Shown in pieces: positions 58,227-64,000 of a DNA stretch of 64,000 nt; the first letter of the stretch is position 1; every line of letters begins with the position of its first letter. The position numbers and the translations under genes are program-made. The notes beneath the pieces were generated by a model. The model worked only from the letters and a program-made list of their open reading frames with translations. It had not been told where the DNA came from and did no database searches. The DNA is taken from contig NZ_JACORT010000010.1 in assembly GCF_014297465.1 (NCBI RefSeq), positions 1 to 64,000 on the forward strand. The letters are read 5' to 3'. This stretch comes from Ramlibacter cellulosilyticus. GTDB lineage: Bacteria > Pseudomonadota > Gammaproteobacteria > Burkholderiales > Burkholderiaceae_C.

Positions 58227-59702
58227 TCAGAGCAGCACGATGTCGTACTGCTCGGGCCCCATGGCGGACTCGCTCTGCAGCGAGATCGGCTTGCCGATGA
58301 AGTCCGACAGCCCGGCGAGGTGCTGGCTCTCCTCGTCGAGGAACAGCTCGATCACCTTGGGCGCCGCGATCACGCGGTATTCGCGCGGGTTGAACTGGCG
58401 CGCCTCGCGCAGGATCTCGCGCAGGATGTCGTAGGCCACCGTGCGCGGCGTGCGCACCGTGCCCTTGCCCATGCACGAGGGACAGGGCTCGCACAGCATG
58501 TGCGCGAGCGATTCGCGCGTGCGCTTGCGCGTCATCTCCACCAGCCCCAGCTGCGAGAAGCCGCCGGACATGGTCTTCACGCGGTCGCGGGCGAGCTGCT
58601 TGCGGAACTCCGAGAGCACCGCCTCGCGGTGGTCCTCGCGCTGCATGTCGATGAAGTCGACGATGATGATGCCCCCCAGGTTGCGCAGGCGCAGCTGCCG
58701 CGCGATGGCCTGCGCGGCCTCCAGGTTGGTCTTGAAGATCGTCTCGTCGAAGTTGCGCGAGCCGACGTAGCCGCCGGTGTTGACGTCGATCGTGGTCAGC
58801 GCCTCGGTCTGGTCGACGATGAGGTAGCCGCCCGACTTGAGGTCCACGCGGCGGCTGAGCGCGCGCTCGATCTCCTCGTCCACCGAGTACAGGTCGAAGA
58901 TGGGGCGCTCGCCCTTGTAAAGCTGCAGCTTCGCGGCGGCGGCCGGCATGAACTCGCGCCCGAAGTCGGAGAGCAGCGCGAACTGCTCGCGCGAGTCGAT
59001 GCGGATCGTCTGCGTCCCGTCGGTCACGAGGTCGCGCAGCACGCGCTGCAGCAGATTCAGGTCCTGGTGCAGCAGAGAAGGCGGCGGCAGCCGCGTGGCC
59101 GTCTCGCGGATGCGCGCCCAGGTCTTGCGCAGGTAGGCGATGTCCTCCGCCAGCTCCGCGTCGCTCGCCTCCTCGCCGTTGGTGCGCAGGATGAAGCCGC
59201 CGCCTTCCGGTCCCACGAGCTTGTTCAGGCGGCGCCGCAGCGCGTCGCGCTGGTCCGCCGGGATCTTCTGCGACACGCCGACGTGGTCGTCCTGCGGCAG
59301 GAACACCAGCAGCCGGCCGGCGATGCTGACCTGCGTGGACAGGCGCGCGCCCTTGGTGCCGATCGGGTCCTTGATCACCTGCACCATGAGCGCCTGGCCT
59401 TCGAACACCTGCTTCTCGATCGGCACCTGCGGCTGGCCGTTGCGCGCCACGGCGGGCGGCTCGCCCTCGGGCTGGCGCTGCCACACGTCCGCGACGTGCA
59501 GGAAGGCAGCCCGTTCCAGGCCCATGTCGATGAAGGCCGACTGCATGCCCGGAAGCACGCGCGCCACCTTGCCGAGGTAGATGTTCCCCACCAGCCCGCG
59601 CTCGAGCGTCCGCTCGACGTGCAGTTCCTGCACGGCGCCGTTCTCGACGATCGCCACCCGCGTTTCCTGCGGCGACCAGTTCACCAGGATGTCCTGCTGC
59701 AT
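58227..59702 (-). CDS. rng: Ribonuclease G
   Basis: An endoribonuclease of the RNase E/G family that processes the 16S rRNA 5' end and degrades mRNA. The 491-residue protein starts QQDILVNWSPQETRVAIVENG. It has an S1 domain at about 39-130 (GNIYLGKVARVLPGMQSAFIDMGLERAAFLH), catalytic metal ligands Asp306 (TIDVNTGG) and Asp349 (IVDFIDM), and the zinc-link cysteines Cys404 and Cys407 in CEPCPSC. It lacks the long C-terminal scaffold of RNase E, which makes it RNase G. AGGAG lies 13 bases before the ATG. The often adjacent maf gene is not here; a PAS gene is divergent. Confidence 0.97.
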   Translation of the reverse strand: MQQDILVNWSPQETRVAIVENGAVQELHVERTLERGLVGNIYLGKVARVLPGMQSAFIDMGLERAAFLHVADVWQRQPEGEPPAVARNGQPQVPIEKQVFEGQALMVQVIKDPIGTKGARLSTQVSIAGRLLVFLPQDDHVGVSQKIPADQRDALRRRLNKLVGPEGGGFILRTNGEEASDAELAEDIAYLRKTWARIRETATRLPPPSLLHQDLNLLQRVLRDLVTDGTQTIRIDSREQFALLSDFGREFMPAAAAKLQLYKGERPIFDLYSVDEEIERALSRRVDLKSGGYLIVDQTEALTTIDVNTGGYVGSRNFDETIFKTNLEAAQAIARQLRLRNLGGIIIVDFIDMQREDHREAVLSEFRKQLARDRVKTMSGGFSQLGLVEMTRKRTRESLAHMLCEPCPSCMGKGTVRTPRTVAYDILREILREARQFNPREYRVIAAPKVIELFLDEESQHLAGLSDFIGKPISLQSESAMGPEQYDIVLL

Positions 59703-59746
59703 CTTCTTGTGGGCGCTCCTCGGCCACAGGATAACGCAGGAGCCGC

Positions 59747-59752
59747 TACACT
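59747..59752 (+). promoter_or_regulatory. -10-like TACACT before the PAS-protein gene
   Basis: TACACT lies 13 bases before the ATG at 59766 in the 63-base gap shared with the divergent rng gene. GGTTCC is the only purine-poor sequence before the start, so ribosome binding is weak. No clear -35 is seen. Confidence 0.35.
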
Positions 59753-59765
59753 GGGCGGTTCCTCC

Positions 59766-61172
59766 ATGCCCGCGTCCCCACCCGTTCTCAAGTTCCTGGA
59801 AGGCGGCGGCGCCATGGGCGAGCGCATTCGCGCCTTCGACTGGGCGAGCCATCCGCTCGGGCCTGCCGAGCGCTGGCCCGAAGCGCTGCGCATGGCGCTC
59901 AGCCTCTGCCTGAATTCGAGCTTCCCCACCGCGATCTACTGGGGGCCGGACCTGCACGTCCTCTACAACGATGCCTGGTCGGTGATCCCCGCGGAGAAGC
60001 ATCCCTGGATGCTGGGGCAGCCCGCGCGCGTGGGCTGGTCGGACATCTGGGACATCGTCGGGCCGCAGTTCACGCGGCTGATGGAAACCGGCGAGGGGAT
60101 GGCCCTGTACGAGGAGATGCTGCCCATGGTGCGCGGCGGCCAGCCGCGCGAGACCTGGTGGAACTACAGCATCACGGCCATCCGCAACCCGGACCACAGC
60201 GTCGCCGGCATCTTCAACCAGGGCAACGAGATCACGCAGCTCGTGCTGGCACGGCGACGGCGCGAGGCCGAACTCGCCCGCTGGCGCGAGATGTTCCGGC
60301 AGGCACCCGTGCCGGTGGCGCTGCTGCGCGGGACGTCGCACACCTTCGAGTTCGCCAACGATGCCTACCTCGCCCTGGTGGGCGGCCGCGACCTCGTCGG
60401 CAAGCCTCTGCGCGATGCGCTGCCCGAGGTGGTGGAGCAAGGCTTCCTGGAACTGCTGGACGGCGTGCTGCACACGGGCGAACCCTACATCGGCGCCGGC
60501 GCCAAGGTGAAACTGCAGCGCGCCGCCGAAGGCCCGGTGGAGGAACGCGTGCTGGACTTCATCTACCAGCCGATGCGCGATGCCGCCGGCGAGGTGGACG
60601 GCGTGCTGGTGCTGGCCACCGACGTCACCGAGCGCGCGCGGGCCGAGTCGGCGCTGCGCCTGTCGAACTGGCAGCTCGGGGAGGAACGCGCGCGGCTCGC
60701 GTCGCTGATGGAGGCCGAACAACGCGCTCGCCTGGCCTTGCGCCGCTTCAACGAGACGCTCGAGGCGCAGGTGAAGAGCCGCACGGCGGAACTCACGCGG
60801 GCGCTCGAGGCGCAGCAGGCCGCCGCCGACCGGCTGCGCGCCGCGTTCGCGACGGACATGATCTTCCAGGGCTTCATGGATGCGGACGGCATCCTGCGCG
60901 ATGCGAACCCCACGGCGCTGAACGCCATCCGCTGCCGGCTGGAGGAAGTGGTGGGCCGCCCCTTCTGGGAGACACCGTGGTTCACGGCGACCGCAGGCGC
61001 GCCGGAACGCATCCGGGCCGCGGTGGAGGAGGCGCGCCAGGGCCGCACCGTACGCGGCACGCTCGCCGTGAAGCTGCCTGCCGGCGAGCGCAGCTTCCGC
61101 TTCTCGATCCGCCCCGTCGCCAACGCGCGCGGCGAGATCGTGGGCCTCGTCCCCGAAGCGATGCCCGCCTGA
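59766..61172 (+). CDS. Multi-PAS sensor protein lacking an output domain
   Basis: A 468-residue soluble protein with three PAS-like regions: about 30-160 (DWASHPLGPAERWPEALRMALSLCLNSSFPTAIYWGPDLHVLYNDAW), 175-300 (FRQAPVPVALLRGTSHTFEFANDAYLALVGGRDLVGKPLRDALPEV) and 370-465. A long coiled coil (about 300-370, RRFNETLEAQVKSRTAELTRALEAQQAAADRLRAAFATD) joins the second and third. Relatives usually continue into a histidine kinase. Here a stop follows directly after the last PAS strand (IVGLVPEAMPA), and no kinase fragment follows in any frame. It may act as a standalone adaptor or be a truncated kinase. Confidence 0.85.
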   Translation: MPASPPVLKFLEGGGAMGERIRAFDWASHPLGPAERWPEALRMALSLCLNSSFPTAIYWGPDLHVLYNDAWSVIPAEKHPWMLGQPARVGWSDIWDIVGPQFTRLMETGEGMALYEEMLPMVRGGQPRETWWNYSITAIRNPDHSVAGIFNQGNEITQLVLARRRREAELARWREMFRQAPVPVALLRGTSHTFEFANDAYLALVGGRDLVGKPLRDALPEVVEQGFLELLDGVLHTGEPYIGAGAKVKLQRAAEGPVEERVLDFIYQPMRDAAGEVDGVLVLATDVTERARAESALRLSNWQLGEERARLASLMEAEQRARLALRRFNETLEAQVKSRTAELTRALEAQQAAADRLRAAFATDMIFQGFMDADGILRDANPTALNAIRCRLEEVVGRPFWETPWFTATAGAPERIRAAVEEARQGRTVRGTLAVKLPAGERSFRFSIRPVANARGEIVGLVPEAMPA

Positions 61173-61257
61173 CGCGCGGGGCAGCGCCCGCTGCCTCGCA
61201 CCCGATACGACCAAGGTCCCATTGGCCGTGCTGGAGGCGGGGCCTAGCCTCTGCGGC

Positions 61258-62562
61258 ATGTCGTGCCTAACCCTGCGGCGCTGCGGCGTGCCGCTTGCCC
61301 TCCGAGCCATCGCGGCCGCAGCCGCCCTGGCCGCCTTCGTCCCCCTGCCAGCGGCCGCCCAGGCGCCCGCTGCGCCGGTCACGGCGGCGGCGCCCCTCAA
61401 CGCGCAGGAGCTGGAGCAGCTCGTGGGCCCCATCGCGCTGTACCCGGACGACCTCGTCGCGGTGATCCTGCCGGCCTCGACCAACCCGCTGCAGATCGTC
61501 CAGGCCGACCGCTTCCTGGACCAGCGCAAGGCCAACCCGAAGCTGGAACTCAACGCGCAGTGGGACGACGCGGTGAAGACGCTGTGCAACTACCCGGACA
61601 TCGTGAAGATGATGAGCCGCGACCTCGACTGGACCACGCAGCTGGGCGAGGCGGTGGTCGCGGACACCGGCGAGGTCATGGAGGCCGTGCAGCACTTTCG
61701 CCGGCGCGCGCAGCAGGCGGGCAACCTGAAGTCGGACGACAAGACCAAGGTCGTCGTCGAACAGGAGATCATCACGATCGCCCCGGCGAATCCCGAGGTG
61801 GTCTACGTGCCGACGTACAACCCGTCCACGGTGGTGGTCGCCGGCGGCTATCCGGCCTACACCTACTATCCCGCGCCCTACCCTTCGTACTGGTATCCGT
61901 ATGCGCCCGGCGCCGCGTTCGCCACCGGCGTCATCTGGGGCGCGGCCCTGGGCGCCGCCTGGAACGGCGGCCACTACCACGGCGACTGGAACGGCGGCAA
62001 CAACACCATCAACATCGACCGCGGCGACCGCAACACGACGATCAACCGTGGCGATCGCACGAACGTGTCCGGCGGCGACCGTACCAACGTCGGCAGCGGC
62101 AACCGCGGGCAGTCGACGAAGTGGACGTCCAACAAGAAGCCGGGCCAGGTCAGCAACTCGGTGGGCGCGGGCAACCGCGCACGCGCGGGCGACGCGCGTC
62201 CGGGCGGCAGCGGCAGCGCGCTCGGTGCGGGTTCCGGCAACTTCGGCGGCGGCGCCGGAGCCGGTGGCGGCAATTTCGGCGGCGGCGCGGGTGCCGGCGC
62301 CGGTGCGCGGCCCAGTCCGCAGCCCGCCAACCGGCCGAGCGGCGGGGGCGGTGGCGGCTTCGACAACATGGGCTCGGCGCGGCAGACGCAGATGGACAGC
62401 TCGCGCGGCGCGGCCAGCCGCGGCTCCGCGGGCGTGAGCGCGGGATCGCGGCCTTCGCCCAGCGCAGGCGCCTCGCGCTCCGCCGCACCGCGTCCTTCGG
62501 GCGGCGGCGGCGGCGCGCGCGGGGGCGGCGGTGGCCGCGGCGGTGGCGGCGGACGCCGATAG
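61258..62562 (+). CDS. DUF3300 family exported protein
   Basis: A 434-residue exported protein with signal peptide (cleavage near AAAQA). The DUF3300 domain (about 45-190) includes ELEQLVGPIALYPDDLVAVILPASTNPLQIVQADRFLDQRK and ends with IAPANPEVVYVPTYNPSTVVV. Then come a Tyr/Pro-rich segment (YPAYTYYPAPYPSYWYPYAPG), a short hydrophobic stretch, Asn/Asp/Gly repeats (INIDRGDRNTTINRGDRTNVSGGDRTNVG) and a long Gly/Ser/Arg-rich low-complexity tail. Function is unknown; it may be a cell-surface or envelope protein. It is followed by a DUF2950 gene, its usual partner. Confidence 0.88.
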   Translation: MSCLTLRRCGVPLALRAIAAAAALAAFVPLPAAAQAPAAPVTAAAPLNAQELEQLVGPIALYPDDLVAVILPASTNPLQIVQADRFLDQRKANPKLELNAQWDDAVKTLCNYPDIVKMMSRDLDWTTQLGEAVVADTGEVMEAVQHFRRRAQQAGNLKSDDKTKVVVEQEIITIAPANPEVVYVPTYNPSTVVVAGGYPAYTYYPAPYPSYWYPYAPGAAFATGVIWGAALGAAWNGGHYHGDWNGGNNTINIDRGDRNTTINRGDRTNVSGGDRTNVGSGNRGQSTKWTSNKKPGQVSNSVGAGNRARAGDARPGGSGSALGAGSGNFGGGAGAGGGNFGGGAGAGAGARPSPQPANRPSGGGGGGFDNMGSARQTQMDSSRGAASRGSAGVSAGSRPSPSAGASRSAAPRPSGGGGGARGGGGGRGGGGGRR

Positions 62563-62572
62563 GAGACCCGAC

Positions 62573-63502
62573 ATGCCGATCAACAGGATGCCCGCGATGC
62601 AACACCCTTCCCGCCTCCGCCCGCTGGTGCTCGCCGCCGCGCTGCTGCTGCCCCTTGCGTCCAGCGCGCAGCAGACCACCTTCCCCAACCCGCAAGCGGC
62701 CGCCGATGCGCTGCTGCGCGCGCTGCAGGCCAACGACGACGCGGCGCTCGGCGCCCTCTTCGGCGAGAAGTACCGCGAAGTCGTGAGCAGCGGCGATCCC
62801 GCGTACGACACCGCGCGCCGTGCCGAGGCCGCCCGGGCCCTTGCCACCCGCCAGCGCCTGGAGGAGCTGGGTGCCGACCGGCGCATCCTGCGCATGGGCG
62901 CGCAGGACTGGCCCTTCGCCATCCCGATCGTGCGCGAAGGCCTGGGCTGGCGCTTCGCCACCGAGCAGGGCATCGAGGAGCTGACCAACCGCCGCATCGG
63001 CGCCAACGAGCGCAATGCGATCTACGTGATGAACGCGATCGTCGATGCGCAGCGCACGTACGCGCAGGCGGACCGCGACGGCGACGGCGTGCTGCAGTAC
63101 GCGACGAAGCTCGGGAGCTCGCCGGGCAAGCGCGACGGCCTGTACTGGCCCGCCGATGCCGCGCGCGCCGAGGAGCAGAGCCCGCTCGGCCCGCTGGTGG
63201 CCGCCGCATCCACCGAGCTGGCCGGCCACAAGGAAGGCGAGCCCTACGGCGGCTACCGCTTCCGCATCCTCACGCGCCAGGGGGCGAGCGCACCCGGGGG
63301 TGCCTACAGCTACGTGATCAACGGCCGCATGATCGCGGGCTTCGCCGCGATCGCGACGCCGGCCGAATGGGGCAAGACGGGGATCATGAGCTTCATGATC
63401 AGCCACAACGGCAGGCTCTACGAGCGCAACCTGGGGCCGAAGGCCCCGGCGATCACGAGCTTCGATCCGGCGGGGTGGAAGGAAGTGCCGCCGGCGCCGT
63501 GA
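62573..63502 (+). CDS. DUF2950 family exported protein
   Basis: A 309-residue exported protein with signal peptide (cleavage near ASSAQ). The DUF2950 domain includes FPNPQAAADALLRALQANDDAALGALFG, WPFAIPIVREGLGWRFATEQGIEELTNRRIGANERNAI and the C-terminal GGYRFRILTRQGASAPGGAYSYVINGRMIAGFAAIATPAEWGKTGIMSFMISHNGRLYERNLG. Role unknown. AGGAGA at 62561-62566 overlaps the DUF3300 stop and sets the start. The two genes are therefore one transcription unit and probably act together in the envelope. Confidence 0.9.
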   Translation: MPINRMPAMQHPSRLRPLVLAAALLLPLASSAQQTTFPNPQAAADALLRALQANDDAALGALFGEKYREVVSSGDPAYDTARRAEAARALATRQRLEELGADRRILRMGAQDWPFAIPIVREGLGWRFATEQGIEELTNRRIGANERNAIYVMNAIVDAQRTYAQADRDGDGVLQYATKLGSSPGKRDGLYWPADAARAEEQSPLGPLVAAASTELAGHKEGEPYGGYRFRILTRQGASAPGGAYSYVINGRMIAGFAAIATPAEWGKTGIMSFMISHNGRLYERNLGPKAPAITSFDPAGWKEVPPAP

Positions 63503-63521
63503 GCCGCGCACGCGCATGAAG

Positions 63522-63543
63522 AAGGCCGCGAGCGGGGCCTTTT
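63522..63543. terminator. Hairpin between convergent genes
   Basis: AAGGCC (63522-63527) and GGCCTT (63536-63541) form a stem with an eight-base loop, with A residues before and T residues after it. It lies between the DUF2950 gene and the convergent partial gene, so it may terminate both. Confidence 0.5.
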
Positions 63544-63563
63544 CCTCGTGCGCGCCGGCCCGC

Positions 63564-64000
63564 CTACTTCGCCGCCTCCACCTTCACGGCCAGCGATTCG
63601 CGGTAGAGCGCCAGGACCTGGTCGCCCTTCTTGATGTTCTTCAGCTGCTCCGGGTCCTCCACGGCGAGGTCCACCATGTTTCCGGCCGGGCCCTTGAGCG
63701 TGACGAGCTTCTTCTTCGCGTCGACCTGCACCACGTCGGCGAGCACCTCCACCTCGCGCACGGCCTGCCCGCCCGGCTTCTGGCCCGGCTGCGAACGCGT
63801 CAGCTTGCCGGATTCGGCCGCGCCAGCGACGCCCTTCGTCTTCTTCAGCTCCAGCGCGATCGCCTGCGAGTACTCCACGCTCACCTTGTCGCCGACCTTC
63901 AGCTGGTCGAAGTTGCGCACATCCTCGCCCAGCGGAATGGACACGACCTTGCCGTCCTGGCGCTTCAGCGTCACGGTGCGGGTGGCCGCCTCGATGCCGA
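63564..64000 (-). CDS. Hypothetical exported-type protein, 5' end beyond the window
   Basis: The C-terminal part, 145 complete codons plus the stop, of a gene that runs off the right edge; the frame is open to the last base (GIEAATRTVTLKRQDG precedes the first in-window GTG). It contains two related beta-barrel-like units, TRTVTLKRQDGKVVSIPLGEDVRNFDQLKVGDKVSVEYSQAIALEL and DAKKKLVTLKGPAGNMVDLAVEDPEQLKNIKKGDQVLALYRESLAVKV, joined by a polar linker. This looks like a duplicated OB/SH3-like small domain found in secreted proteins of Burkholderiales and Pseudomonas. No enzymatic motif is seen. Function unknown. Confidence 0.75.
   Translation of the reverse strand, partial: GIEAATRTVTLKRQDGKVVSIPLGEDVRNFDQLKVGDKVSVEYSQAIALELKKTKGVAGAAESGKLTRSQPGQKPGGQAVREVEVLADVVQVDAKKKLVTLKGPAGNMVDLAVEDPEQLKNIKKGDQVLALYRESLAVKVEAAK

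Noticed and set aside
58227..61589. An apparent 1120-residue rng product
   Set aside because: RNase G begins at MQQDILVNW (59702). The upstream part is antisense to the PAS gene and lacks any family similarity.
61980..62130. DNA repeat in the DUF3300 gene
   Set aside because: The periodicity reflects the encoded Asn/Asp/Gly/Arg amino-acid repeats and low-complexity Gly codons rather than a DNA element.

Overview
The window is a GC-rich chromosomal segment with the gene content and order of a betaproteobacterium of the order Burkholderiales, most likely a Comamonadaceae member of the Ramlibacter/Variovorax type. Grounds: the smc-zipA-ligA cluster, the dapC-dapD-pilU-dapE-prmB run, tolB-pal-cpoB, an LPS block headed by msbA, very GC-rich third codon positions, frequent 4-bp stop/start overlaps and starts sitting directly behind a -10-like hexamer. 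Genus is inferred from overall character only; there is no rRNA gene. I see no insertion sequence, prophage, CRISPR array or replication origin.

Layout. 0.1-10 kb: housekeeping genes, mostly on the minus strand (def, a DUF454 membrane protein, a Sel1/TPR membrane protein, ligA, zipA, smc). 10-15 kb: two paralogous MHYT membrane sensors around an SDR dehydrogenase and a DUF72 protein, then a VOC protein and an AlkB-like membrane di-iron hydroxylase. 15-22.7 kb: a LysR regulator divergent from a seven-gene operon joining a Rieske oxygenase (alpha, beta) to a complete Liv-type ABC importer, probably an uptake-plus-attack unit for an aromatic acid. 22.7-31.5 kb: a YiiX-like lipoprotein, a small lipoprotein, lysine/peptidoglycan biosynthesis (dapC, dapD, dapE) with a PilU ATPase inside it, prmB, three REP-like palindromes and an ABC-F protein. 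31.5-33.8 kb: small genes (DUF697-like, SemiSWEET, a secreted repeat protein, a TusA-like protein lacking the catalytic Cys). 33.9-42.6 kb: one 8.7-kb gene for a cyclic beta-1,2-glucan synthase (NdvB/ChvB type). 42.8-48.1 kb: an accessory-looking regulatory patch with two intact Crp/Fnr regulators, a third reduced to a pseudogene, an RsbRD-type histidine kinase and several small unknown genes. 48.1-53.3 kb (minus): tRNA-Lys, tcdA, cpoB, pal, tolB and two LPS-type glycosyltransferases in one tightly packed run. 53.3-58.2 kb (plus): msbA, GT9, GT25 and an O-antigen ligase-like gene, translationally coupled. 58.2-64 kb: rng, a PAS protein without an output domain, a DUF3300/DUF2950 pair and a partial gene cut by the right edge.

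How the genes work together. Three themes recur: envelope building (LPS transport and glycosylation, Tol-Pal, cyclic glucan, dap genes), chromosome and division upkeep (smc, zipA, ligA), and scavenging and oxidation of organic acids or hydrocarbons (Rieske oxygenase with Liv importer, AlkB-like enzyme). No gene-free stretch exceeds 300 bases. The longest are 9857-10127 (upstream regions of smc and the first MHYT gene) and 44738-44996 (upstream of the histidine kinase); nothing else is recognisable in either.
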